Part shown: positions 26,448 to 36,200 of the stretch, in pieces
How positions within the stretch are numbered: position 1 is the first letter of the stretch
Layout: each line of letters opens with the position of its first letter
Translations under genes and position numbers: made by a program
Source: Lates calcarifer
Lineage: Eukaryota; Chordata; Actinopteri; Centropomidae
Direction: 5' to 3'
Length of the DNA: 64,000 nucleotides
NCBI RefSeq assembly: GCF_001640805.2
Contig: NC_066835.1
Location: 2,907,269-2,971,268, forward strand
Notes under the pieces: model-generated
Told to the model about the DNA's origin: nothing
What the model saw: the letters and a program-made list of their open reading frames with translations, nothing else
Databases searched by the model: none

Positions 26448-26520
26448 GGGGAATTAGCTCAAGTGGTAGAGCGCTCGCTTAGCATGCGAGAGGTAGTGGG
26501 ATCGATGCCCACATTCTCCA
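26448..26520 (+). tRNA. tRNA-Ala (anticodon AGC), copy 3
   Basis: Same 73 nt as copy 1. Its 5' flank is shortened: about 120 bp present in other units is missing between the ATGTTTAGAT stretch (near 26395) and AGCACTGAGTGG. Confidence 0.95.
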
Positions 26521-26973
26521 CTAATAAATTTAGCTTCTGTTCATGAAGACAAGACAGTGTGTGAAAAACAGCCAGACCAGGTTTCCATACTAATTAACTA
26601 TCTCCATCTGACAACTCTCTTTGGAACAATATCAGTTATTCTATAAGTTATGTTGTAAACATGATGGATAACATTGTGACATGTACTGTACATGTACGTG
26701 AACACACCAGCAAGCTCAGTCTCAACCAGGCAGTTTTCAACTTTTGATGGGAAAAGTAAGCAGAATGTCTTACGGAGCAGGCAGATGAATATGTTTAGAT
26801 GCGTTCACTTTTACAATAACGGGGCACTCTGGTCTTGATGTCATAAGAGCGTGCCGAGCTGGGTTAGGGGAAGCATGCAGGCATGATGCCTTGCAGCATG
26901 AAGTGTATTTTACCCTTGAGCACTGAGTGGCTTGGCTGAGGCATTAAACGGTACACTAGAGTCAGCATCCAAT

Positions 26974-27046
26974 GGGGAATTAGCTCAAGTGGTAGAGCGC
27001 TCGCTTAGCATGTGAGAGGTAGTGGGATCGATGCCCACATTCTCCA
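26974..27046 (+). tRNA. tRNA-Ala (anticodon AGC), copy 4, anticodon-stem variant
   Basis: Differs from the other copies by T for C at 27013. This turns the 30-40 anticodon-stem pair from G-C to G-U; the loop and anticodon (27007-27009) are unchanged and the stem still pairs, so the gene is probably usable. Confidence 0.93.
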
Positions 27047-27499
27047 CTAATAAATTTAGCTTCTGTTCATGAAGACAAGACAGTGTGTGAAAAACAGCCA
27101 GACCAGGTTTCCATACTGATTAACTATCTCCATCTGACAACTCTCTTTGGAACAATATCAGTTATTCTATAAGTTATGTTCTAAACATCATGGATAACGT
27201 TGTCACATGTACTGTACATGTACATGAACACACCAGCAAGCTCAGTCTCAACCAGGCAGTTTTCAACTTTTGATGGGAAAAGTAAGCAGAATGTCTTACA
27301 GAGCAGGCAGATGAATATGTTTAGATGCGTTCGCTTTTACAATAACGGGGCACTCTGGTCTTGATGTCATAAGAGCGTGCCGAGCTGGGTTAGGGGAAGC
27401 ATGCAGGCATGATGCCTTGCAGCATGAAGTGTATTTTACCCTTGAGCACTGAGTGGCTTGGCTGAGGCATTAAACGGTACACTAGAGTCAGCATCCAAT

Positions 27500-27572
27500 G
27501 GGGAATTAGCTCAAGTGGTAGAGCGCTCGCTTAGCATGCGAGAGGTAGTGGGATCGATGCCCACATTCTCCA
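27500..27572 (+). tRNA. tRNA-Ala (anticodon AGC), copy 5
   Basis: Identical to copy 1, 526 bp after copy 4, and followed by the second tRNA-Ser at the same 482-bp start-to-start distance as copy 2 and Ser copy 1. Confidence 0.96.
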
Positions 27573-27981
27573 CTAATAAATTTAACTTCTGTTCATGAAG
27601 ACAAGACAGTGTGTGAAAATCAGTGAGTTCTTCTGCACCAGCCCCATGGACAAAACAAGTGGGTGTTTCAAATGTTTGCACCAAAAATGGTAACTCAGGT
27701 ACTGATGCGACAATGCAGTTATTTCCAGGAACTCCAGCAACTGTCTGTTTTGCAATAATCTTCTAAGCGGCCGTTAGCTCATAATACAACTCCAGGCTTT
27801 GACATGACTCACCATGACAATCTCACTGTGCTCTTGAACTCAGTCGTCTTTTCCTCAGATCAACTTTGCAGCAGACACACAGAGGAAACTTATGTTAAAA
27901 TTTAACAAAAGTTGAGTCACCGTTAACTTTGCTTTTTATGATATAATCCTGGGTGGTCACCTTAGACACAAAGCACGCAAG

Positions 27982-28063
27982 GACGAGGTGGCCGAGTGGT
28001 TAAGGCGATGGACTGCTAATCCATTGTGCTCTGCACGCGTGGGTTCGAATCCCATCTTCGTCG
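27982..28063 (+). tRNA. tRNA-Ser (anticodon GCU), copy 2
   Basis: Identical to Ser copy 1 over 82 nt, including the long variable arm, B box and discriminator G. The surrounding several hundred bases also match copy 1 almost base for base, so the pair arose by block duplication or has been homogenised. Confidence 0.96.
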
Positions 28064-28481
28064 AAGTGGTGTTTCCTTTACCAGGTTTCCATACTAACTA
28101 ACTACCTCCACCATGACAACTCTCTTTGGAACAATATCAGTTATTCTATAAGTTATGTTCTAAACATCATGGATAACTTTGTCACACATACTGTACATGT
28201 ACGTGAACACGCCAGCAAGCTCAGTCTCAACCAGGCAGTTTTCAACTTTTGATGGGAAAAGTAAGCAGAATGTCTTACGGAGCAGGCAGATGAATATGTT
28301 TAGATGCGTTCGCTTTTACAATAACGGGGCACTCTGGTCTTGATGTCATAAGAGCGTGCCGAGCTGGGTTAGGGGAAGCATGCAGGCATGATGCCTTGCA
28401 GCATGAAGTGTATTTTACCCTTGAGCACTGAGTGGCTTGGCTGAGGCTGCATTAAACGGTACACTAGAGTCAGCATCCAAT

Positions 28482-28554
28482 GGGGAATTAGCTCAAGTGG
28501 TAGAGCGCTCGCTTAGCATGCGAGAGGTAGTGGGATCGATGCCCACATTCTCCA
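28482..28554 (+). tRNA. tRNA-Ala (anticodon AGC), copy 6
   Basis: Same 73 nt as copy 1. It is the last gene of the array. Its 3' flank matches other units for about 100 bp (to near 28655) and then becomes a scrambled, decayed version of the spacer. Confidence 0.95.
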
Positions 28555-28925
28555 TTAATAAATTTAGCTTCTGTTCATGAAGATAAGACAGTGTGTGAAA
28601 ATCAGTGAGTTCTTCTGCACCAGCCCCATGGACAAAACAAGTGGGTGTTTCAAATGTTGTACATGTACGTGAAGTTGAGTCATGGTTAACTTGTTGAAGT
28701 GAAGGTTCCTTTACCAAGTTTCCATGTCCACAAGCTAACTAGCTCCATCATGACAAATCTCAGTTTCAGTATTAGTTATTATAAGTTATGTTCTAAACTC
28801 CTCTGAATAAAGGATTCTGAACAACTACACAGCAGACACACAGAGGGAACTTAAGCTTAAACTCAGAATGTCTTACAGACTGGGCAGATGGATATGTTTA
28901 GATGGGTATCTTTATGTATCCATCT

Positions 28926-30080
28926 AAACAAGTTCCTAACTGAAGGTACAAGTTACATTAGATAGACCTAGCAACACCTGATGTTTGACTGTGGATGGTT
29001 TTGTGCTGGAGTTATTTAACAAAGCTCCTCCAGAACTACAGTGCACATCATCACCAACTGAGTTTACCATTACCAGTTAACTGACCTTTCAGCGTAAAAT
29101 CATTTGAGTAGCCTCAGATAAGTGGTCAGAATGATATCAAGTCTACTTAAGAGACTGAATTAGTTTCAGAGCAAAGTAAAACAAGGGTTGACTACAATAT
29201 ATGCATGTGATTAGTAAGCTGCAGGTTGTGCAATAAGCAATAAGTCATAATGAGCCCCTAGTTTATACTGTCAACACTGAGTTAGTTGAATAAAATCATT
29301 CAAAGTGTAACACTGCAGTATTGTGCTAATTAAAGCTAGTTTTACATCAAACGTTGAGGAGCTAATGTGTGTATTTAAGATGAAGAATAGTCCTTTCTTG
29401 CTGTGTGTATCAGTAATAATCAGAGCTCTTATGCATACAGAGCATTATTGAGCTGTCATGCAGCAGGTTGTCTTGGGTCATTTCTGCTGTAGTAACAAAG
29501 CCATGTCACAGAGGGTTATTACAGGTCATTTGTCTACACTTGTGATCTGTTTCTCATCATGTTCAAACTGCACAGCTGGACATGTTAACAGTACATTTCT
29601 CTTTTTAACCCATACTTTCCTCTTTTCTTCAACAGTGTCGAGCCTCCATAGATTTTTCTTAATTACTCTCCTCTGTGTAAGAACAAGCAGAGCAAATCAG
29701 GCATGGTGAAAGAGTTCTCCAGCAAGGACTCTGACAGCTTTTATATTTCTTTTCTCACAACCTTTTTTGTCTCAGAATAGTTTTAAATTGCAGACAAATG
29801 TCAGGCTTTGCAATGACACCCTGATTGTCGCCTGCATTACACACAGCGTGTGTTCAACCAGGTACTTTCTGTGAGGAGCCAAGACTGGAGCTCTTGTATG
29901 GTCTTATATGATTTGACAGAAAGTCTACAGGATTTAAATGGTATTTTACCATTAATATGTAAGCTGAGACAGCAGCTCCCAACCTGGGGCTCCCTGGGGT
30001 TCTTAACAGTGTTATGGGGTTTATCGACCCAGAGAGAAAAAGTTCATCTCTACTTTCCACTCTCATGTTATTGTCTCACC
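28926..30080. other. non-coding right flank of the tRNA array
   Basis: No gene is recognised. The frame at 29458-29709 is unlike any known family. Confidence 0.5.
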
Positions 30081-30255
30081 ACATTGGTAGAAAGTAACTC
30101 GTTTAGTCAAGTACTATACTTACTGCATTTCAACTTAATATTTTTAGTTTAGTATTTAACTTTTTGTTCCACCACATTTATTTACAACTACAATTACTGG
30201 TTTGGTAGATTAAAAAGTTAAAAGGAATGTTTTATAAAATATGATGCATATTAGT
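30081..30255. repeat. teleost interspersed repeat (family R2)
   Basis: GGTAGAAAGTAACTCG, TCAAGTACTATACTTACTGC, CCACCACATTTATTTACAAC and TATAAAATATGATGCATA fit a widespread teleost repeat whose usual opening is a GTGGTGGAAAGTAACTAAG motif. A second copy starts at 31140. Confidence 0.55.
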
Positions 30256-30282
30256 CATGGTAGAAGCATGGTTCTAGGGATG

Positions 30283-30480
30283 GCAATATTGGTCCAACGA
30301 TAACTTCTCTACTAATTCCACCAGCAGGATGACACGTGTGACTTTTACTTTTTTAGATCGAACAAATCTCAGCTACAATTGTATGGATTGTTATGAAATT
30401 TGGTAAAGATATATTTGGTTCCCAGAGGATGAACCTTGATCCCCTGATTTTTCCAACAAGGCCTTCTGCATAATAAGTAA
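30283..30480 (+). repeat. teleost interspersed repeat (family R1), partial
   Basis: GGCAATATTGGTCCAACG, TATGAAATTTGGTAAAGATA and GGTTCCCAGAGGATGAACC match the same family as 1222-1570. The copy is short and diverged. Confidence 0.5.
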
Positions 30481-31139
30481 CTAAAGTTTGATATTACACA
30501 TTTGTCTCTTAATATTTTCTTAATACATGTTATTTGATTAAAATGAAGTTGTCGAATGGTCCATGCCTAATTGAGCTCTTTAGCATTGCAGTGTTTCTGC
30601 ATTTTGTAAAAGATGTGAATACCACATTCAGCAAACTATATAGTTCTACAATTCAGGGCTTCATTCTGGAAGCAAACCATATGCAATAAGGACATGTGAC
30701 CCTTATGTTTGAGAAATCCATAGTCCATAGTTACTCATACAAAGTTAGTATGTGATGCAACCAAACAGTCATGATTACAGTTTAGTGAGGAGCTTGGAAA
30801 ATTTCTTGCTGCGATCCACAAAAGTGGGTTTTTGGTGAACAAAACAAAGAGATGGATTTAATTCAAGGTTTTAAAAATAGTCCCAATTTTAACTGATACC
30901 ATAGATAACTGTAGGGAAGCAGAGAGACAGACAGACAGAGAGAACAACATTGCCCTCTACTGGTCTGTTAAAACAGAACAACACCAATCCCACTTCCTAA
31001 AAGCACAAGTTTGAAGTATTACATAATGAGAATAATGAGTAATCTCCCTAGATGGTACATAAACAAGTATACATGGTGCAAAAAAACACACTGTTGAGAT
31101 TCTGTTTTAGTGTCTATGTAGATATTGCACCTGACAACA

Positions 31140-31660
31140 ATGCAGTGGTGGGAAGTAATGATTTACATTTACTCTAATTCTGTATTTCAGTACAATTTTG
31201 ACAATTTTGAGGTACTGATTCTTCACCTGAGTATTTCCATTTTATGTTACCTATACTTAGATAATAAAGACTGTCACAAATGTGTTGTTAATTGTACAGG
31301 AAAGTAGATAGGATACACATATTATTAACAACCTGTAACAAATTGTGGAATGTACACTAACATTAGGTCAACAACTCTTGGCTGTGTGTGTGTGTGTGTG
31401 TGTGTGTGTTTGTTGCTGTTGTTGTTGTTTTGTTTGTTTTGTTTTTTTTACTCCAATACTTTATGTTACTTTGTTATTACTTTTCAGAATAAGATTTTAC
31501 ACATGATATATATTCCTATAGAGTTTTTTGTAATTTACAAAGCAATAACAATTAGCTCCACCTCAACCAACTACTTTAACACAGGAGCTATCCTGCTGTA
31601 TGAGTACTTTTACTTTTAATACTTTAAGTACATTACATTGCTAATTCTTGGTTACTTTTA
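31140..31660. repeat. teleost interspersed repeat (family R2), split by a (GT)n tract
   Basis: CAGTGGTGGGAAGTAATG, GAGTATTTCCATTTTATG, TTACTTTTCAGAATAAG and TGAGTACTTTTACTTTTAAT belong to the same family as 30081-30255. A (GT)n and T-rich insertion at 31383-31450 splits it. Confidence 0.55.
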
Positions 31661-32365
31661 GATTTTGAATGCTGGACTCGGCCTGAATGGCAGGAAATGA
31701 TCTATTTATTCTTGACATGACACCAAGATGGACTTATGTAAATGAGTCATTAAATATATAGCTTATAGTCTCTAGATATTTTTTCAGCCTTTTAGCTTTG
31801 TTTCAGCTTTATATAAAGAAAGTTGTGGTAATAATATCCATTTACAATCATGTATGTGCAACTCAACACTTTGTATTTTATCATTGTAATTATTCCTGTT
31901 TCTGGTATTTCAGATTTGCTCATGTTCTCAAATCTGTAGCAGCACTCAGCTGCTGTGGATGTGTTTCACTTTTTTTTTTTTAGCCAAAATAAAATATCAT
32001 ATTCAACAAACATCTGAGAGATCACACCCAAAACTCATCTAACTACCACCAGATGGAGACAAAGACTGCAGTTTTTATGAAGCTGGCCTGTGGAATAGAC
32101 TAATTGAGATCATGGGTAGTGATGTCACTGATCTATATCACAAAAAAACCTGAAGAATAGAAAATGTTGGAATTTGTAGTTCTCAAAGCTGTATTATTGG
32201 GCATTAATTCATGACATTTGTGATGATGATCCACTGTTTAAGATACCTGACTACAGCTGGAAGAGCATGTAATGAATAATGCTAAGGTCCATGGCCTGTT
32301 CTTCCCCTTTCCACCAGCAGGGAGCAAAACACATCTAGGCAGCCTTACAGCGCAGTTCACATTTG

Positions 32366-32366
32366 C

Positions 32367-32430
<64 letters not shown>

Positions 32431-32435
32431 TGTGT
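32366..32435. repeat. compound (TA)n(TG)n microsatellite
   Basis: About 24 bp of TA steps runs directly into about 46 bp of TG steps with one TATG break. It is alternating purine-pyrimidine throughout. Confidence 0.95.
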
Positions 32436-32654
32436 TTGTCTGTTGTGTTCTGTAAATAGTATGTGTGATAAATTGTCACGTTGTTGAAACTCATTGAGCA
32501 TAAGCCAAATGACTGGAGGTCGCAGTCTGCTAAAAGCCATTAAGAACACTGACACCTTATGTAGATAGGTGGATTTGCTCATTGAGATTATGCATTTTCG
32601 TTTAGCCATCTTTTACAGTAGGTTTTTACCAACCATATACTAAAAGACACCAAG

Positions 32655-33405
32655 TGAGTGTTTACATTTTTTTTATTTATTTTAGTACAACAGTTCAAGT
32701 CAACTAGCCACTGTATCTATTGAGATGCCAAAGTGTATTGCTCTTTTGCATTCCACGTGTAGACCCCCTGTTCAGTGATGTTCAAGACGGCATCCACTTC
32801 CATGTCTGGCATGTTAGTTCACAGCTATACAGCAAGAAGTCATGTGCTTTGAAGACAACCCCATATTTTTACAAAAGCAAATCAGCAGCGGCACAAAACA
32901 TGATCTGCAGGAGCAAACTAGCGGAATCTCAGTAGCAAAGCTGCACTAAACACCTGCATGTATAACAGCCGACGCCTTAATCAAACCTTGTGCTATTTTT
33001 TTATTTATTTTTATTTTTTTAATATACAGTAAGTGCCGAGAACAGGTGTGGTTCACAGGAACATTTTCAAAACGCACTATGAAATAGGCAGGGTAAAAGA
33101 CCTATACATAGAAACATGCTTCCTCAAAAAGGGTAAGTACACACTGCTAATTTTCAAAAAGGGCAGAAGCTGCACTGACAAGCTACATAGCAAATGGATT
33201 AGACTCAACAAAAGGGAGGAAATGATCCACATGTAAAACCAGCGCAAGTACACTTATAGCAGGAGAATTGAAAAATTCAAAGTGGAACTTGTATTTCTTA
33301 TTTCAAAAAGGTGGGTAGTGAACACAACAAAAATACTGGCCAAACAAAAAATAAATCAATCTTTGGATACGTAAAAAACCCTATACAATCCCCCGTTTGT
33401 AACTT
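32655..33405 (-). other. stmn1: stathmin 3' UTR with polyadenylation signal (inferred extent)
   Basis: Downstream of the stop, the minus strand has AATAAA at 32679-32674 and overlapping copies near it, giving a 3' UTR of about 0.75 kb, which suits a stathmin gene. An earlier AT-rich stretch at 32997-33023 also offers AATAAA on the minus strand, so a shorter transcript is possible. The exact cleavage site cannot be read from sequence alone. Confidence 0.5.
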
Positions 33406-33483
33406 TCAGTCTTCCGAAGTGCCTTCTTCTGAGGTGGGATCTTTGGTCTCTTTGTTCTTCCGCACCTCCTCCAACTTCTTGTC
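33406..33483 (-). other. stmn1: stathmin last coding exon
   Basis: The acceptor is CCCCAATAG, preceded by a 28-nt T tract on the gene strand. The exon encodes [20 protein letters not shown] and then GTSED before TGA at 33408-33406. The acidic tail matches the stathmin C-terminus in character and length. Confidence 0.93.
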
Positions 33484-33492
33484 CTATTGGGG

Positions 33493-33523
<31 letters not shown>

Positions 33524-34222
33524 GGAAAAATGGAATGTTCAGTTCCAACATCCTGGTGGAAAAATGGTGCAAGTTTATCTGTTTGAAATCAACCGAAACA
33601 CTGACCTTCTCCTTGAATTTCTCGTTCATCGCTGCCATAATTGCTGTGCGGTTTTCTTTGTTGGCCTCCATCTTCTGATTGAGCTTCTCCTCTGCCATCT
33701 TGCTGAAGTTGTTGTTCTCCTCCATAGCTTTCTGTAGCACTTCCTTTTCATGCTCACGCTTCTCAGCTAAGTGCTTCAGAACCTCGGCTTCATGGTTCTG
33801 AAAAAGAATGGTTAAAAAAATAAAACATTAACTCCTAGCTCTTCATATTTTAGTTTCCTACCCAACAGCCACCAGAGGCATTCATATGCTGAAAAAAGTA
33901 ATGTGTAAGAGAACTTAAGGTTTTTAATTAATTTTTACCTTGCGTCTCTCCTCTGCAGCATCCAGCTTCCTCTGAATCTCCTCCAGTGAGACATCCTTCT
34001 TCTTGGGAGGAGAAAGGGGGAACTCACCCTTGGAATCTGGGGCAGGAGCACCCAGAATGACCTCAAAGGCCTGGCCAGAGGCCCGCTTGTCAAGCTCCTT
34101 GACCTGGATATCTGAACACAGAAAAGGTAAACAGTGTTGTTTAGATAGACTGAATCATTATTCAGCAATAATCAGGGTTCAAAGTTTAACTAGAGATATA
34201 ATTCACCTTCAGAGGCTGCCAT
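33406..34222 (-). CDS. stmn1: Stathmin-1 (oncoprotein 18), spliced, four coding exons
   Basis: Stathmin binds two alpha/beta-tubulin heterodimers in the cytosol and promotes microtubule catastrophe; phosphorylation releases tubulin. The coding sequence joins 34222-34207, 34111-33939, 33797-33606 and 33483-33406 on the minus strand. Every intron border is GT/AG, and the 459 nt give 152 residues plus TGA (human 149). The protein begins [20 protein letters not shown]. The regulatory segment, including [10 protein letters not shown], spans residues 6-45, and a long charged helix that includes [19 protein letters not shown] follows to about residue 139. There is no N-terminal palmitoylated Golgi-targeting extension as in STMN2, STMN3 or STMN4, so this is the STMN1 type. 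Ser17 (human Ser16, in KRAS) and Ser39 (human Ser38, in PLSPP) are kept, while the equivalents of Ser25 and Ser63 are Gly26 and Asn64. Introns are only 95, 141 and 122 bp. I cannot tell whether it is the a or b teleost copy. Confidence 0.96.
33606..33797 (-). other. stmn1: stathmin coding exon 3 (tubulin-binding helix)
   Basis: The 192-nt exon (64 codons, phase 0 at both ends) has acceptor CTTTTTCAG and donor AAG/GTCAGTG. It encodes [20 protein letters not shown] through [11 protein letters not shown], the helical tubulin-binding region. Its first residue is Asn64, where mammalian stathmin has the kinase A site Ser63. Confidence 0.95.
33939..34111 (-). other. stmn1: stathmin coding exon 2 (regulatory domain)
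   Basis: The 173-nt exon has acceptor TGTGTTCAG and donor AAG/GTAAAA. With the carried-over G it encodes 58 residues, from [10 protein letters not shown] to DAAEERRK. It contains the kept phosphosite Ser17 and the proline-directed site Ser39 before the PPKKK segment. Confidence 0.95.
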
Positions 34223-34250
34223 CTTTAGAGTGTGCTGCCGGTCAATTTAC
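34207..34250 (-). other. stmn1: stathmin exon with start codon and end of 5' UTR
   Basis: A CCCCTTTTAG acceptor ends at 34251, so the exon begins at 34250. It holds 28 nt of leader, then ATG at 34222-34220 and the codons for MAASE. The exon ends GAAG before the donor GTGAAT, leaving one base of the Asp6 codon, the usual phase in stathmin genes. The acceptor shows that a further upstream non-coding exon must exist. Confidence 0.85.
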
Positions 34251-36029
34251 CTAAAAGGGGGAATATAAGAAAGGTCAGATTGTTGTGATTCACTGTCTTT
34301 TAAAATGGCTCTAAAATTAGTGACCGCTAGTGAATCTTTTAAGCCATTTCCAACGCACCTACCTCTATCAAAACAAGGGAGGCTAAAAACAAGGCCCAAT
34401 GGCGACACCACGTGGTCATATTCAACACTGCAACCAACCACCGCCCATCAATCCACACAAAAACGGCGCTGGCATTCAATGCTTGCATGTTACACACACC
34501 CACCATTGTTCCCCCCCCCAAACTTGTGGCAACATTGACATCCAGCTCGATCTATAAGCAATTAAGTCGTTTCGAGACAATTGGAGGGTGGTGGGGCTCT
34601 ACAAAAGCCGCGTTAATTGTTAATGAGCGACACAAGCCACATTTTGTTGAAACAAAAGGCTGTGATGAGGGTGGGTACAGCGGGCAGTTCCAGGTGCAGA
34701 CAGGCCTGGACTCGGCTCTCTAAATAGCCAATATGCACCATCTGAAATGAGATTAGTGAGCAATGAGCATATCCGGGGAAAATGATCATCAGGGAGCACC
34801 TGTTCCTTGCACCATGTGTTTGAGCCGCAGGAGGTGGGGTGGGGGGGAAATACTCAAGTGTACAACAGCCGACCAAACACGCCATACAAGCTCGAATGAC
34901 TGGGTCTTGTTGCTCAAATGTACTGCCAGTAAGATCATTTTATATATGTATATAAAAACTTAATATGACCTAGATCGGAGAATGTGGGGGCAGCGACAGC
35001 AGATCTCACAGATGTCATTTGTGGTTAATGGAAGTCAAACGATCACCAAAATCAGCTGGGCTCACTGAGTGAGAAGACCCCTCCCCTATTATTTCAGAAA
35101 GGCGACCAACCAGCTAAAATGAGGCATTTGCATCTCGGTTGCTTTCCATATAATGTCAAAAACAGTTTTAAATGAATTTGGTTTTGACATATTTAGAATG
35201 AGGTGTGGTGAATGCCCACACCTTGCCATACCAAAGTGACACCCACGGTTGGCATTTTAGTGAACTGCTGACTGACTTCGTCTTAACAATGTCCTCGCTG
35301 ACAATGACAATATATGTCCTTCATTTAGATTCAGTTTTCAGTGAGCTTGCTGGTGTCATTAGCTCAAGCATAACAAACAGCATCAAACAAAGGCGCTTTT
35401 GACAGCAACGTGACGAGCAGCTGCAAACAAAGACGAGCTGAAAGCAGGTTATTTCCACTGAAAATGTGAATAATAAAGCTTTTCTCACATACCGGTCCTG
35501 CTGAGGAGGGAGTAAGAATTGAGAAAATGTCCCTGCAGCCCACAAATTTCACAGACATGACAGAAGTCCTCCAAGTCTATCCTCGTCTGTCTGCCTGTCT
35601 GTCTGTCTGTCTGTCGGTGCCAACTGTGCCAGTGTCTCCTCACCATACAATAGGCTAACAACCCGCCAACCAGCCGCCATAAAGAGCCGTAACACCTGCC
35701 GTTTCGGTCTCATTTTTTCAACGAAACGATCTCTAATGAATAAACAAGCCTCACGAGGTCGAGGATATCAACCAACAACCTGTCAATCATAATGCTAGTT
35801 AGCTGACGTGCTAAGCTAACAAAAGTGAAACACACCATTCACAACAAAAAAAAACGGTGAAGGAAAATTGAACAAACTGTCTAAAAATACAGATTCCATA
35901 AAAACATTTTACTTATCACAACTGTATCTCTTTACAATATCATTAACTGAGCAATGTTTGTACTCACGGACGAAAAAATAATTCCTATGGACTTTTTTCT
36001 GTTCTGAAGATGCTGTCTGTCACACCCAC
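34251..36029 (-). other. probable stathmin intron 1, with (CTGT)n microsatellite
   Basis: This is the 1.8-kb stretch between the coding start exon and the inferred first exon. It holds a C run near 34511-34518, a G run near 34838-34846 and a (CTGT)n tract at 35585-35617. No coding exon is recognisable, and the open frames at 34.3-34.9 kb show no family resemblance. Confidence 0.45.
35585..35617. repeat. (CTGT)n microsatellite
   Basis: About eight CTGT units with one CTGC unit and a terminal CGGT, inside the probable stathmin first intron. Confidence 0.9.
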
Positions 36030-36085
36030 CTTCTACAAGCTGTGGATGCTGTGCTCCTCTCTCACAGAATTAACCGCGAGCCCTC
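36030..36085 (-). other. stmn1: probable non-coding first exon of stathmin
   Basis: On the minus strand a leader-like stretch ends at GAAG followed by the donor GTGGGT (donor GT at 36029-36028). It would splice over about 1.8 kb to the acceptor at 34251. The transcription start is placed near 36080 only because promoter motifs lie just upstream. This is an inference; another first exon between 34.3 and 36 kb is possible. Confidence 0.4.
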
Positions 36086-36089
36086 TGCG

Positions 36090-36200
36090 CGAGCGTAGCA
36101 AGCGCGCACATAAATGGACCAAAGCGGGTGCCGTCACGCCGTTTACTGCCAATCATTGGTTGAATTCTAACTCCCAGGCGCTTTGGGGAATTGTAGTTTG
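36090..36200 (-). promoter_or_regulatory. candidate stathmin promoter (ZNF143-type site, paired CCAAT boxes, CpG-rich)
   Basis: Reading toward the gene, ACTACAATTCCC (36197-36186) matches the core of the ZNF143/THAP11 site. An inverted pair of CCAAT boxes follows (minus 36159-36155, plus 36149-36153), then a CRE half-site (TGACG, 36136-36132). The stretch next to the inferred first exon (36074-36107) is the densest CpG cluster I noticed in this part of the window. The motifs are seen directly; promoter activity is inferred. Confidence 0.5.

Larger units (their letters stand above)
24570..28925 (+). repeat. tandem tRNA gene array with higher-order units
   Basis: Six Ala and two Ser tRNA genes, all on the plus strand, sit in near-identical spacers. 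Start-to-start distances between successive Ala genes are 526, 862, 526, 526 and 982 bp; the two long ones contain the Ser gene. The order is Ala-Ala-Ser-Ala-Ala-Ala-Ser-Ala. Decayed spacer copies without tRNA genes flank the array: 24570-24802 on the left and about 28656-28925 on the right. Internal A and B boxes suggest that RNA polymerase III transcribes each gene separately. Confidence 0.93.

Noticed and set aside
24570..28925. CRISPR array or satellite reading of the tandem repeats
   Set aside because: The units contain intact tRNA genes, the repeat length is hundreds of bases, and the genome is vertebrate.
24570..28925. tRNA-derived SINE tandem instead of tRNA genes
   Set aside because: The tRNA parts are complete with paired stems, correct discriminators and identity elements, and no SINE body or A-tail follows.
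32238..32609. 123-codon frame with a long Thr-His run
   Set aside because: The run is a translated (TG)n(TA)n microsatellite.
33406..34222. STMN2, STMN3 or STMN4 instead of STMN1
   Set aside because: Those proteins have an N-terminal membrane-targeting extension. Here the protein starts MAASEDIQVKEL directly at the stathmin core.
34305..34963. Several open frames just upstream of the stathmin start exon
   Set aside because: They overlap each other on both strands and resemble no family. The region is probably intron.
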